Origin: Candidatus Saccharimonadota bacterium | GTDB lineage: Bacteria; Patescibacteriota; Saccharimonadia; Saccharimonadales; JAQGHD01 | DNA length: 47,529 bases | Assembly: GCA_028288965.1 (NCBI GenBank) | Contig: JAQGHD010000005.1 | Span: forward strand, 1 to 47,529 | Direction of reading: 5' to 3' | In this document: piece by piece, positions 34,825-45,047 of the stretch | Position numbering within the stretch: position 1 is the stretch's first letter | Layout: each line of letters begins with the position of its first letter | Position numbers and translations under genes: made by a program | Notes under the pieces: model-generated | The model's input: only the letters and a program-made list of their open reading frames with translations | Told to the model about the DNA's origin: nothing | Databases searched by the model: none

Positions 34825-35414
34825 TCAATTTACTGCCACCAGTTGTTAAAGAAGATATTGCCTACGCTCGGCGCAATTCACGTTTATTACGCTACATTGG
34901 CTTTGGTTGTCTGGCCATCTTGGGTGTTGGCATAATTATTTTATTCGGCTACATTTTTATCAATAACTCGATTGTTGATTACCACAAGCAAGTGGCCGAG
35001 AGTCAAAGCAACCTAAAGGCTCAAAAACTGGATGAAACCCAGGCCAAAGTTGAGTCTATTTCGGGTGACTTAAAACTAATTGTCCAAGTACTCGGCAAAG
35101 AAGTATTGTTTTCAAAGCTTATCAAGCAGATCGGCTCGGTTATGCCAGCCAAATCGGTGCTGTCTAATATTGAAATTAGCAAGGTGCAAGGCGGCATTGA
35201 CCTGACGGCCAGCGCTAAGGATTACGAAACCGCTACCCAGGTACAAGTAAACCTCCAAGATCCGGCCAACAAGCTGTTTGATAAAGTTGATCTTATAGCT
35301 GTCACCTGTGGCTCCAATAATAACCCAGCCTACCCTTGTACTGTCACGCTGCGGGCTTTGTTCACCAAGAACAATCCATTCCTCTTTATTAACAATGGGA
35401 AGACCACAAAATGA
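34821..35414 (+). CDS. pilN: PilN-like pilus assembly protein
   Basis: MINLLPPVVKEDIAYARRNSRLLRYIGFG; ATGA overlap with pilM. Confidence 0.85.
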   Translation: MINLLPPVVKEDIAYARRNSRLLRYIGFGCLAILGVGIIILFGYIFINNSIVDYHKQVAESQSNLKAQKLDETQAKVESISGDLKLIVQVLGKEVLFSKLIKQIGSVMPAKSVLSNIEISKVQGGIDLTASAKDYETATQVQVNLQDPANKLFDKVDLIAVTCGSNNNPAYPCTVTLRALFTKNNPFLFINNGKTTK

Positions 35415-36040
35415 GTACTAAAAAAGTCTTTTACCTCATGATAGTGCTGCTGGTGCTGGTAGTTGGTGGTGGCATTGGTAGTATTGCAGTCGGTAATATT
35501 GTGCTCCAGAAAAAGGCCAATGAGCTGGTAAGCCTCAAGTTGGATAACAAAGTGCTTGATGCGCAGCAAGTCGCACTGGTCAAAGCCAATAAAGACATCC
35601 AAAAATATGCCGACTTAGAAAGCATCGCTAAAGCGGTGGTGCCCAAGGATAAAGACCAAGCCCGAGCGGTACGAGAGATTGTTCAAATTGCCAGCCAAAG
35701 CGGCATTACCCTGACCAGCGTTAGTTTCCCTGCCTCCAATCTTGGTGCCGGTGCCAGCTCTTCTGCCTCAGGCTCGGGCACCACTAGCAGTAAGGTGGCC
35801 ATTAGCCAGGCAACGCCTGTCAGTGGTTTACCGGGCGTCTATAGCCTGGAGATGATCATCACGCCAGAAACTACTACCCACAAGATTAGCTACACACAGT
35901 TCCTAGACTTCTTAAGCCGCTTGGAAAACAACCGTCGTACTGCCCAAGTTACTAGTATTAAGATTGACCCGGTTTCTTCTGATCAAAAAAGTCCGTATGT
36001 TACATTTAGCTTAACCATTAATATATTTATCAAGCCATGA
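35411..36040 (+). CDS. pilO: PilO-like pilus assembly protein
   Basis: 209 aa; N-terminal TM, coiled coil, follows pilN with ATGA overlap. Confidence 0.75.
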   Translation: MSTKKVFYLMIVLLVLVVGGGIGSIAVGNIVLQKKANELVSLKLDNKVLDAQQVALVKANKDIQKYADLESIAKAVVPKDKDQARAVREIVQIASQSGITLTSVSFPASNLGAGASSSASGSGTTSSKVAISQATPVSGLPGVYSLEMIITPETTTHKISYTQFLDFLSRLENNRRTAQVTSIKIDPVSSDQKSPYVTFSLTINIFIKP

Positions 36041-36330
36041 AACTCCAACAACTCCTTACCAAATTTAAGTCTACGGCCATTTTCTTCCGTAAGTACGCCA
36101 CCTTTATGGCCTTTGTCATAATAATTCTTGGCTACAGTTTTATGGTCTGGCGGATTAATGTTTTTACCTCTAAAGAGCCGGCAGACGCCGATGTGCAAAA
36201 CAAATTAGCCGGTACCAAACGCCCAGTGATCGATCAAAAAACCGTTGATAAAATTCAACAGCTCCAAGGCAACAACGTCCAAGTCCAAACTCTCTTCAAA
36301 CAAGCTCGCGACAACCCATTTCAAGAATAA
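36037..36330 (+). CDS. Small single-TM protein in PilP position of pilMNO operon
   Basis: 97 aa; TM near N-terminus; ATGA overlap with pilO; no clear PilP similarity by eye. Confidence 0.6.
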   Translation: MKLQQLLTKFKSTAIFFRKYATFMAFVIIILGYSFMVWRINVFTSKEPADADVQNKLAGTKRPVIDQKTVDKIQQLQGNNVQVQTLFKQARDNPFQE

Positions 36331-36404
36331 GCTTAGGGGAAGGGGTGCTCTGCTTTGGTTAGTTTGCGCTTGCATATAAGAAGCGAGCGCGACAGAATGG
36401 GTTC

Positions 36405-37412
36405 ATGTCCGAGCAACTCAGTGAACCGGCAGAAAAACCACACTATCCGCTTATATATGGCGAGTACTGGCCAGAAGTTCTTGAGGAGCCAGAGTATCAG
36501 GACTGGCTTCAAGAACAGGTAGTCCTTACCAAGACTGGCCTCAGCGCCCTGCCCGCCCCACCAGAATGGGCGGACAATGAAGCGCAAATTAGCGTGGCCT
36601 GGCAACGAGCTGCTGAAGTAGTCGCGGATGCCAGTTATTGGCCATACCAGGTAAAGGATGTTCCGCCCATCAATGTCTTAAAGAACAGTATTGGTATTCT
36701 GCAAGAAAGCATTAATCAAACTGGCTGGCAGATAGAAGGCGTGGCCTTTAGCGTGGCTGACGTACGCGAACCGCCAACTCGCCCCAAACTCATCGATATC
36801 CGTGGTTTAATTACGCCCACACCCATTATCGACATGGATTTTGACACTTTTTTGACACTCAGCAATGAAGAGATCGAGGCGCTCCAGAAACGCATAACTG
36901 CAGCATTCGCCACAAGAAGGGATCATGCCAGCAACAGCTGGTTCGATTCACCGGTGTTTAGCCAAGTTTTTCGAGATGCCGGGAACCTCCATGACTATAG
37001 AAAATGGAAGCGATACGGCAAGCCCGACAGAGACTTAGACTATGAGGAGCTGCAGATCCGCATGGAAGATTGTGTAGCTAATAGGCTGTTAGCTGATCCG
37101 AATTATGGTGCGTATCCCGAAGAAACTTGGCAACAATTAGCCGATGCCGACAAAAACCTAGTTTTCGGTATCCTCCAATACTTGTGGAGCATGCGAGCGT
37201 TGTACGATTACCCGGATATAGATACCTATAGTCTTGGCCAATTTGGCGACACTGCCATAGAGAGCGCCCAGAAATTGGCCAAGCGCGGCGTCTTGGTGAA
37301 ACTCGGTTCATACACTGATCTTGGCGGTTTTGAACGTGAAGATTTTAGCCTGAACGAGGAGCTCTACGCTTTTTGGCTCAAAGAATCTGTTAAATCGTCT
37401 CAGGAAGAGTAA
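36405..37412 (+). CDS. Hypothetical protein
   Basis: 335 aa intact ORF; no recognised family. Confidence 0.6.
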   Translation: MSEQLSEPAEKPHYPLIYGEYWPEVLEEPEYQDWLQEQVVLTKTGLSALPAPPEWADNEAQISVAWQRAAEVVADASYWPYQVKDVPPINVLKNSIGILQESINQTGWQIEGVAFSVADVREPPTRPKLIDIRGLITPTPIIDMDFDTFLTLSNEEIEALQKRITAAFATRRDHASNSWFDSPVFSQVFRDAGNLHDYRKWKRYGKPDRDLDYEELQIRMEDCVANRLLADPNYGAYPEETWQQLADADKNLVFGILQYLWSMRALYDYPDIDTYSLGQFGDTAIESAQKLAKRGVLVKLGSYTDLGGFEREDFSLNEELYAFWLKESVKSSQEE

Positions 37413-37418
37413 AACTAC

Positions 37419-38051
37419 CTAGTTTCCGTATTGTTTGATGGAATCTTCGTGACACTTGATGATCATCTGGCTGTTTTGACTAGGTTTAGGGATGTAAGGG
37501 AATTTTAGTAGTTCGGTTTCACCGGCTGTCTCTACGATTAAGGTGCCAAAATCAAACATGCGTGGCAGAATGCCTTTTTGCAACACGGTCACGTCCTCTA
37601 CTCTACCAATGCCAAGTTGAATAGTTTTACGATTAAACAGGCTGGTATAGAGTACCTCGGCAATTTTTTCATTGGTCAAAAAGACCACGCTACTGCGGTA
37701 AACAATGACCCCAATGGCGGAAACAATGGCGATAAAAATACTTAGTATGATGCCAAGGGCCAAAACCGCAACACGAACAGTTGTGGCACGGGCTACACCG
37801 GCTAGATCTATGCGGTGGATATTGGCAGCCAAGGCAAAGCTCATACTTAAAATGATGACTATGATCAATATGGCCGGCACAATAATAAATACGAGGCCGA
37901 TGGGATGTTTATGCATTTCGGCAACCATTTGCTCTTTGTCGTCAAACTCTATGTAGCGAAAACCACGTTGGCCGGATGGACTTAAGTTGGCGCAGACTTG
38001 GGTTTTATAGGGAGTCATGCCCCGCGCGTATTTAATGGTCTTAGGATTCAT
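37419..38051 (-). CDS. Membrane protein with bacterial PH-like domain
   Basis: 210 aa; two TMs then VFLTNEKIAEVLYTSLFNRKTIQLGIGRVEDVTVLQKGILPRMFDFGTLIVET. Confidence 0.75.
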   Translation of the reverse strand: MNPKTIKYARGMTPYKTQVCANLSPSGQRGFRYIEFDDKEQMVAEMHKHPIGLVFIIVPAILIIVIILSMSFALAANIHRIDLAGVARATTVRVAVLALGIILSIFIAIVSAIGVIVYRSSVVFLTNEKIAEVLYTSLFNRKTIQLGIGRVEDVTVLQKGILPRMFDFGTLIVETAGETELLKFPYIPKPSQNSQMIIKCHEDSIKQYGN

Positions 38052-38060
38052 GCTCTAGAA

Positions 38061-39080
38061 TTATATCAGCCTTTGTTGCTTTGTAGTTTTTGTTTTACCA
38101 AGATGAGCGTGCGCCTTGGGGGTAGTTTTTCGTCCTCTTGATGTGCGCTCAATGAGTCCAATCTGCATCAGATATGGCTCGTGAAAATCCTCAATCGTGG
38201 TGCGCTCCTCAGCCGTCAAGGCCGCCAGCGTTTCCACGCCTACCGGACCGCCTTTGTAATTTTCAATGATGGCAGCCAGCAGTAATCTATCAGTTGGATC
38301 AAGCCCCAGCTCATCTATCTCTAATAGTTCCATAGCCTGAAGACTTATGCTGGTATCAATAGTGCCATCACCGTTAATATCGGCAAAGTCACGGACGCGT
38401 TTGAGTAGACGATTGGCTAGGCGTGGCGTTAAGCGAGACCGCAGCGCCAGTTCGTGGGCCGCTTTGGCATCAATTTTTACATGTAAAATCTTGGCGGCTC
38501 GTTCGATAATGACTTGGATTTCCTTAGGGCTATAAAATTCCAGGCGATGAATCATGCCAAAACGATCCCGCAGAGGCGCCGCTAATTCACCGGTACGTGT
38601 GGTGGCGGCTATGAGGGTAAACTTAGGCAGATCCAGCCGCAAGCTCCGGGCACTTGGTCCCTTGCCGAGCATAATGTCGAGTTTAAAATCTTCCATGGCG
38701 CTATACAGCACTTCTTCCACGGTACGGTGCAAGCGGTGAATTTCATCAATGAATAATATATCGCCGTCTTGCAGGTTAGTCAGCAGGCTGGCCAGATCGC
38801 CGGCCCGCTCAATTGCCGGCCCACTGGTAATGCGTATGTTAGCCCCCATCTCATGAGCGATCACGCTGGCCAGGGTGGTTTTGCCGAGCCCTGGCGGACC
38901 ATACAACAGAACGTGTTCTAAGGCTTCACCGCGTTTTTTAGCCGCCGCAATCGCCAGCTGCAAATTTTGTTTGATCCGACGCTGGCCAATGTAGTTAGCA
39001 AAATCCTTAGGCCTGAGCGTAATTTCTAGAACTTGATCATCTTCGTCGGCTTGTGCCACGGTTATGCGTTCAATAGCCAT
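38061..39080 (-). CDS. ruvB: Holliday junction helicase RuvB
   Basis: 339 aa; [84 protein letters not shown]. Confidence 0.97.
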   Translation of the reverse strand: MAIERITVAQADEDDQVLEITLRPKDFANYIGQRRIKQNLQLAIAAAKKRGEALEHVLLYGPPGLGKTTLASVIAHEMGANIRITSGPAIERAGDLASLLTNLQDGDILFIDEIHRLHRTVEEVLYSAMEDFKLDIMLGKGPSARSLRLDLPKFTLIAATTRTGELAAPLRDRFGMIHRLEFYSPKEIQVIIERAAKILHVKIDAKAAHELALRSRLTPRLANRLLKRVRDFADINGDGTIDTSISLQAMELLEIDELGLDPTDRLLLAAIIENYKGGPVGVETLAALTAEERTTIEDFHEPYLMQIGLIERTSRGRKTTPKAHAHLGKTKTTKQQRLI

Positions 39081-39664
39081 TAGACCGCTCCCCTCAAGGC
39101 TTCTTTGATGCGCTGCTCTGTTGATAGCTCGGCATCAACATGTTCGAGCGCTCGGGCAGCATCCTGGGTGGTGTAGCCTAAACTTACGAGGGCCTCCACC
39201 GCCTCATCCTTAAGCAGTAAACTCTTGGCCGTGAGTACACCGCTGCCCGTCAGATCCGCCCCCACTAAGCCAACTTTGTCTTTTAGATCCACTACCACCC
39301 GCTCGGCGACGCGCCGTCCTACACCAGCCGCCGATTGTAGGTACTTTATTTCGCCATTGGCAATCGCTTGACGAACTTCGTGCACCGTGCCAATGCTTAA
39401 CACACTGAGCGCCATGCGCGGGCCTACCCCGTTGACACTAAGCAATTGCTCAAATAAATGCTTGGTATCTAGCGCAATAAAGCCGTACAGCTCGTGCACG
39501 TTTTCGCGCAAGTATTCATAAATATAGATTTTTTGTCGTTGCCCCACAGTCAAATGTCCGTAATCTTCTGGCGTTACGTACAGACCATAGCCGACGCCCT
39601 GGACATCGAGTACCACTAACTCCTGAAGCTTTTCGGCAACCACGCCACTAAGTGTTGCAATCAT
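39080..39664 (-). CDS. ruvA: Holliday junction protein RuvA
   Basis: 194 aa; [50 protein letters not shown]. Confidence 0.95.
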   Translation of the reverse strand: MIATLSGVVAEKLQELVVLDVQGVGYGLYVTPEDYGHLTVGQRQKIYIYEYLRENVHELYGFIALDTKHLFEQLLSVNGVGPRMALSVLSIGTVHEVRQAIANGEIKYLQSAAGVGRRVAERVVVDLKDKVGLVGADLTGSGVLTAKSLLLKDEAVEALVSLGYTTQDAARALEHVDAELSTEQRIKEALRGAV

Positions 39665-39709
39665 CTTATTAGTATAGCAAGCTTAACCAGAACTTGAGAT
39701 TAAAGAGAC

Positions 39710-39934
39710 CTACGGTTTGGCGCGAAGCATTAAACGTAAGTTAGCCAGGTACTGTTGCGGGTCAAGTGCGGGATGCACTTTTAAATAGGCAAGATGGTAA
39801 TCCACGAACGACATTTTGTGCTCAGGCCATTGTTCTACGTTACCTTTGTATACTGATTTGGTTACCAAAAACGGATTCGTTTCCATTTTTTCCAATGTAG
39901 TTGTTACTTCTTCTTCCGTCATAAACATGGTCAC
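39710..39934 (-). CDS. Hypothetical small protein
   Basis: 74 aa within ruvC-ruvA interval. Confidence 0.55.
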   Translation of the reverse strand: MTMFMTEEEVTTTLEKMETNPFLVTKSVYKGNVEQWPEHKMSFVDYHLAYLKVHPALDPQQYLANLRLMLRAKP

Positions 39935-39987
39935 ACCTTTGCTCGCTTAGGTTTCTTCGTTTCTTTGCGCCCCTTATCTTTGGACAT
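39931..39987 (-). CDS. 18-aa Lys-rich microprotein
   Basis: MSKDKGRKETKKPKRAKV*; strong SD GGGAGGGG upstream; stop TGA overlaps the start of the 74-aa ORF. Confidence 0.5.
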   Translation of the reverse strand: MSKDKGRKETKKPKRAKV

Positions 39988-40045
39988 GAGTGCCCCTCCC
40001 TTTACCCTCTATTATGCTCTCTTATGGGGTATTTTCCTAATCTGA

Positions 40046-40519
40046 TTAGCCAATGATCGAACTTGAGTAACAGATTGCAGCAGCCAGGGCGTCAGCACAA
40101 TCATCCGGCTTGGGAATTTCTTTGAGTTTGAGCACTACGCGCACCATTTCCTGGATTTGTTTTTTCTCGGCTTTGCCATAACCGGTCAACGCCTGCTTAA
40201 TTTGCATTGGCGTGTACTCATGTAGCTCCATGCCATGCTGCTGTCCTAGCAAAAGCACAATGCCACGAGCCTGACTGACACTCATGGCCGTAGTCACATT
40301 GCGAGCAAAAAACAATTTCTCTACTGCCAAAACTTCTGGCTTAAATTCCTTAACAATTTCTGTTAACTCATTATAAATGGTAAACAATCTCTCGGCGTCT
40401 GGTTGTTTGACTGGGGTACGAATAACGCCAGCATCAACGAGCTCGAGCTTGGCGCCATGGGCATCTATTATGCCAAAGCCCAAAATGCCCGTACCCGGAT
40501 CAATCCCCAGAATTCTCAT
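40046..40519 (-). CDS. ruvC: Crossover junction endodeoxyribonuclease RuvC
   Basis: 157 aa; MRILGIDPGTGILGFGII, VLAVEKLFFARNVTTAMSVSQARG, DDCADALAAAICY. Confidence 0.96.
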   Translation of the reverse strand: MRILGIDPGTGILGFGIIDAHGAKLELVDAGVIRTPVKQPDAERLFTIYNELTEIVKEFKPEVLAVEKLFFARNVTTAMSVSQARGIVLLLGQQHGMELHEYTPMQIKQALTGYGKAEKKQIQEMVRVVLKLKEIPKPDDCADALAAAICYSSSIIG

Positions 40520-41244
40520 ACCATGAGTTCTTCGGGAATGTCGAAGTTGGTATGCGTGCTAGTGACGTCATCTAGGTCGTCTAAGGCGTCCATGAGGCGA
40601 ATGATTTTACCGGCCGTGTCTTTGTCTTTAACCTCAACGGCTACGTTGGGCACATAGGTCAGTTCGGCTTCCAGGATTTCCACACCGGCATCCTTCAGCG
40701 TGTCGCGAACTTTGGCCAGGTCTTTTGGATCGGTATAAATGACCGACTCGTCACCCTCCTCTTCCATGTCTTGCGCCCCAGCATCAAGCGCTGTGAGTAG
40801 CAAGTCGTCACCAGAACCCTTCACTCGAATCGAACCTTTGTGCGTAAACTGAAAAGCCACGGCGCCTTTTTCGGCCAAGTTACCGCCATGCTTGCTAAAA
40901 GCTAAGCGAACCTCCGGCAAGGTACGATTAACGTTATCGGTGGCGCACTCTACCAGAATGGCCACGCCGCCTGGACCATAGCCTTCGTACATGACTTCCT
41001 GGACCATGTCGCCGCCGAGTTTACCGCTGCCGCGATCAATACTACGCTGCACATTGGCCATTGGCATATTGGCGGCCTTGGCTTTATCAATTGCTAGTCG
41101 CAAACTAAAATTGGTCTCCGGGTCGGCACCAGCGCGAGCCGCGATGGCAATGGCGTGGCCCAGCTTGGTAAAGACAGCACCGCGAGCCGCGTCTTTAGCG
41201 CCCTTTTGCCGTTTGATGGTGCTCCACTTGCTATGACCTGACAT
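40516..41244 (-). CDS. yebC: YebC/PmpR family protein
   Basis: 242 aa; MSGHSKWSTIKRQKGAKDAARGAVFTKLG, YEGYGPGGVAILVECATDNVNRT. Confidence 0.96.
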   Translation of the reverse strand: MSGHSKWSTIKRQKGAKDAARGAVFTKLGHAIAIAARAGADPETNFSLRLAIDKAKAANMPMANVQRSIDRGSGKLGGDMVQEVMYEGYGPGGVAILVECATDNVNRTLPEVRLAFSKHGGNLAEKGAVAFQFTHKGSIRVKGSGDDLLLTALDAGAQDMEEEGDESVIYTDPKDLAKVRDTLKDAGVEILEAELTYVPNVAVEVKDKDTAGKIIRLMDALDDLDDVTSTHTNFDIPEELMV

Positions 41245-42716
41245 CAGCTCACCTCACCAAGATTACTACTTTTTATCTCTGTTATTATACCATGTTTAAG
41301 GCGGGTCTTGTGCCACATAACCAGCGAGAGTAAGACAATTATGGCGTAGGCTACCAGCAACTCCACAACCGTCATAGTTAATTTAGTAGCTGCATGCGGC
41401 AGACGGCTGAGTACGTGAACCACATCGAGCATGTACGTCAGCACCAATCGGGCTGGCCAGGCTAACCAACCAGCTAATGAAGGAGCTAGCAGTCCCCCTA
41501 GCCCGGCTATCATGCTCAAAAACATGGCAATAGGCACCATTGGTACAACTAAGACATTGGCCAGTAAGCTCGTAAGCGAAATTTGGCCAAAAATGAGCAT
41601 AGTAACCGGCAACGTCATGGCCTCGGCAGCTAAGCTCTCTATTAACATAAGTGCCAACGGGTGTGAACGATGCATATGATGAAACCGCGTGGTTAAAAGC
41701 GGCGCCACAATAAGAATGCCAAAAAACGCCAAAAACGATAAATGCCAACCCAGGTCCGACCACAAGTAAAGTGGATACCACCCGGCCGTTAAAGCCGCCG
41801 GCAAAAGCACCACCAGTAGTGGCCGCAAACGCCGGCCATAATACCAAGCACCTAAGCTCAGCATACTGACCAGGGCGGCCCGCACAATCGAAGCGCTAAA
41901 CCCGCTGAACAGCAAGAACACGCTAATGATCAGCAGTGACAGCATGGTGGTTTGATATTTGGAGCGCTTGCCGGTCAGTCGGCGTACCCCACGCATGAGA
42001 ATAGTTAAGTTATAGCCCGACACCGCGATCAGGTGCGTTAAGCCAACCACTGATAGCTGGAGGGTAATTATTTGTGGCAAGGTATTGCGTTGACCAATCA
42101 ATAGTCCTAACCCAAAGGAGGCTAATGGTTCTGGTAAAGCCGACTGCATGCCGGATAAAAAGCGCAGGCGAACAGTGTTAATGGCGGCGGTATCGCCGTG
42201 TATATAGCTGAGCTGAGCAAAACCAATTCTGGCTTGCCTGGCGCCCCGTGTTTGGAACAATTTACCGGTAACTTTCACCATGTCCCCACGGTGCACCATC
42301 GAGACACCATACCCAGTGACACCAATCTGCCCTAGCATGGCTCGTTTGGCTGGCGCTTGCAAGTGAATGTTGGCCACATCAAAACTCAATTGCGATGCCC
42401 GGTCATAAACAGCATCGGTAGTAGCAGTTGCCGTGATAGTTACCTTTTGATTATTCAAGCCAGTGTATGCCAGAAGCTGCTGAGTAAACACCTGCCCGCG
42501 CCACCATCCCAATACAACGCCCAACAACAACAGGCTACACGCCTTGCTCAGCTGGCCGGTTGTCAGCCAACTAGCTCCTAGCAGCAGCCCAGCAATTGGC
42601 AACCAGATCAAACTAAAATTAGCATTGAGCTTAGCTAGCACCAGCCCAAGCAAAAAGGCCATACACAAAACTACCAAAAGTGTCGTACGCCTGTAGTGCC
42701 AGCTCTTAACCCTCAT
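41244..42716 (-). CDS. comEC: ComEC/Rec2 family competence channel protein, without C-terminal beta-lactamase-like domain
   Basis: 490 aa; GLTHLIAVSGYNLTILMRGVRRL, RAALVSMLSLGAWYYGRRLRP, DLGWHLSFLAFFGILIVAPLL; protein ends shortly after last TM. Confidence 0.88.
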   Translation of the reverse strand: MRVKSWHYRRTTLLVVLCMAFLLGLVLAKLNANFSLIWLPIAGLLLGASWLTTGQLSKACSLLLLGVVLGWWRGQVFTQQLLAYTGLNNQKVTITATATTDAVYDRASQLSFDVANIHLQAPAKRAMLGQIGVTGYGVSMVHRGDMVKVTGKLFQTRGARQARIGFAQLSYIHGDTAAINTVRLRFLSGMQSALPEPLASFGLGLLIGQRNTLPQIITLQLSVVGLTHLIAVSGYNLTILMRGVRRLTGKRSKYQTTMLSLLIISVFLLFSGFSASIVRAALVSMLSLGAWYYGRRLRPLLVVLLPAALTAGWYPLYLWSDLGWHLSFLAFFGILIVAPLLTTRFHHMHRSHPLALMLIESLAAEAMTLPVTMLIFGQISLTSLLANVLVVPMVPIAMFLSMIAGLGGLLAPSLAGWLAWPARLVLTYMLDVVHVLSRLPHAATKLTMTVVELLVAYAIIVLLSLVMWHKTRLKHGIITEIKSSNLGEVS

Positions 42717-42765
42717 CCTCTGGCTATAGTAGCGAGTGACCGTCAGCTAAACAAAAGCGCCATGA

Positions 42766-43317
42766 CTACAACCACATGAGGCTATCTAGCAGTTTAGTAA
42801 ATTCCGCACCGCTAGGGCCGGCCTGGTTGCTTGGCCCCTGCGAAACAATGTGGAGCAGCACACCTTTATGCTGCCAGAATAAACTCTTTTCAAAATCGCC
42901 GCTCGCCTTAGTAAAGACTGCTGTGCTCCCAACTTTTACATCACGCGTTGAGGCAATATAGACGCTCGGCTGCGACTTGCGGACAACAAATTCTGGCTCA
43001 CCATTAAGATTGGCATTGGCGGCAGCCTTAATGCTCAGTGTCATGCTTTGCCCCCCGGATGCAGTCGCAAGGCTGTATCTTTCAATAAAGGCTGCATCGT
43101 CAACAAGCTTAAGCTGGTATTTTGGCTGGTAGCTAAAGCGAATTCGTTTGCCACTATATATGAGTGACTCCGACTGGTTCGGAGATTGACTGACCTCTGT
43201 TGGAACATTAAAAACACTGCCATTAAGCTTGTGCTTGAGCGCGGGAGCACTTAAAACTCCAGCACCAGCTAGGCTGCCAACAATGGCTAGAATAATAAGT
43301 GGTTTTTTTACTTTCAT
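42766..43317 (-). CDS. Secreted/membrane-anchored hypothetical protein
   Basis: 183 aa; N-terminal signal/TM MKVKKPLIILAIVGSLAGAGVLSA. Confidence 0.6.
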   Translation of the reverse strand: MKVKKPLIILAIVGSLAGAGVLSAPALKHKLNGSVFNVPTEVSQSPNQSESLIYSGKRIRFSYQPKYQLKLVDDAAFIERYSLATASGGQSMTLSIKAAANANLNGEPEFVVRKSQPSVYIASTRDVKVGSTAVFTKASGDFEKSLFWQHKGVLLHIVSQGPSNQAGPSGAEFTKLLDSLMWL

Positions 43318-43412
43318 TTGGATTTTTTAGCGATTTAGTTGCTGACTATATTATACATTTTTACTGGCAAAAACTTTACAGCCATGTAGGCATTGCTTTA
43401 AGCTTAAGGGAT

Positions 43413-43919
43413 ATGGATTTACGAGACAATCTTAGGAGGCAACCCGCCCCACGCGCGGCAGCGGCACCCCCATCCCAACAAACACCAGCTGCCCCGGCAC
43501 ACCACAAGAAGTCAAAGTCCCGCGGCAGTTGGGCGCTTATTACCATAATAGTGCTGGCCATATTGATAATTGCCGGCACCGGTTGCTTTATGATGATGCA
43601 GCAATCGCCCGCTAAAACCATAGAAAAAGGCAAGTACCAAGCGGTATTTTTGGCCGGTGGCCAGGTATACTTTGGCCACATAACCAAAGTTACTCACGAT
43701 TACTTTAAGCTAAACAACATTTACTACATTCAATCCCAAAATCAGAGCCTCCAAAACTCAACCCAACAATCGCAACAACAAGCTTCGCTAACCAAGCTTG
43801 GTAACGAAGTCCATGGGCCGGAAGATTCAATGTATATAGACAGGCATCAAATTCTGTTTTGGGAAAATCTCAAAGACGATGGCAAAGTTGTTCAGGCTAT
43901 CAACAGCAGCAAGAAATAG
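43413..43919 (+). CDS. Membrane-anchored hypothetical protein
   Basis: ATG 43413: MDLRDNLRRQPAPRAAAAPPSQQTPAAPAHHKKSKSRGSWALITIIVLAILIIAGTGCFMMM...; Pro/Ala-rich cytoplasmic tail, one TM, conserved-looking extracellular domain. Confidence 0.65.
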   Translation: MDLRDNLRRQPAPRAAAAPPSQQTPAAPAHHKKSKSRGSWALITIIVLAILIIAGTGCFMMMQQSPAKTIEKGKYQAVFLAGGQVYFGHITKVTHDYFKLNNIYYIQSQNQSLQNSTQQSQQQASLTKLGNEVHGPEDSMYIDRHQILFWENLKDDGKVVQAINSSKK

Positions 43920-43920
43920 T

Positions 43921-44907
43921 CTACATTCGCAGCCGGAGAGTACCTACTCGCCCCCGTCGTTGACCCAGCCAGAAACTCATAACAATTAGGCAGATTAAAC
44001 AGTAGCTAATGAGCACAATGAGGCTTAAGGAATAGTTCGAAAGATTGTGCCCGCCGATAACATTAGTGCTGCCCAGATTGGGTAGAGTACTGACAGCAGC
44101 GAGAGACATAACTGCCTCTCTTCGCTGGCTATCGGTAGCCTCGATCTTAATCTTGTAGGCACCTTCTTGGATGTAGGTGTGCCCAATGGTTACTTCTTGG
44201 GCGGTGCTAAATGTTAACAGCTCTTCCTGGCCATCATCCCAGTTAATATGCACGGCGTATGGTGGCTGCCCATTTAGTATAGTGAAGTTGGCGTCAAAGC
44301 TTTTGCCTTTAGTAAATAACAGGCTGGTGATGGCTGAAGTAAGATGAAACCTGGGTGGTGTATTTACGGGGATAGCTGGAGATTTGGTTTGAAGTTTACT
44401 CTTTGGTTGTGGCAAAGTTTGTTCGGTGTAATTTACGACCACCTGGTTACTAGCTGGCCCCTCTAAGCCCTGGAAGTTAAAGGTTCGCGCCAAAATACGG
44501 TTCTGACCATCAAAAATATCCATTAACATACTGAACTGGCCTTTTTCGTCACAGGTAGTTGAGCCAACAAACAAATCATTACTATAAACCCTAATAGTGT
44601 TGGTCGGCGTGGCCGTTTCACAGACTCCGACAGCTTGTATGGGGTTGCTGGTGTAGGTCGTGCCGACAGCCGGCAAACTAATCTGCGCTGCAAAATGCGG
44701 TTGTGGCGCTAACGCCTGAGTGGCTGCCGTGTCGGTAGCCGCCCGGGCCTTGGCCGATAAACTAAACGTCAAACTAAGAACAAGTCCAGCAGAAATAAGT
44801 ACCAAAGCCAAACCATGGTATGAGGTGTGCCCATGCTTCAGCCGCTTGCCCGTGTGCGAATGCGGTCTAAGATTTAGGACTGTATTTTTTGTTTTCTTGC
44901 GTGCCAT
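43921..44907 (-). CDS. Membrane protein with PKD-like extracellular domain
   Basis: 328 aa; N- and C-terminal TMs; 'GQPPYAVHINWDDGQEELLTFSTAQEVTIGHTYIQEGAYKIKIEATD'. Confidence 0.65.
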   Translation of the reverse strand: MARKKTKNTVLNLRPHSHTGKRLKHGHTSYHGLALVLISAGLVLSLTFSLSAKARAATDTAATQALAPQPHFAAQISLPAVGTTYTSNPIQAVGVCETATPTNTIRVYSNDLFVGSTTCDEKGQFSMLMDIFDGQNRILARTFNFQGLEGPASNQVVVNYTEQTLPQPKSKLQTKSPAIPVNTPPRFHLTSAITSLLFTKGKSFDANFTILNGQPPYAVHINWDDGQEELLTFSTAQEVTIGHTYIQEGAYKIKIEATDSQRREAVMSLAAVSTLPNLGSTNVIGGHNLSNYSLSLIVLISYCLICLIVMSFWLGQRRGRVGTLRLRM

Positions 44908-45047
44908 TGCTGTAACTTATACGTTTGTATTATAGCAATACGGCGATTAATGGCCTACTAGATACCCCAGCACAATCTTGGCACTGCTGCTCAGCCCCAA
45001 ATGTTGCCTCCAAACTTCATCGAGCATACCAGCTAAGTAGGCCTGCT

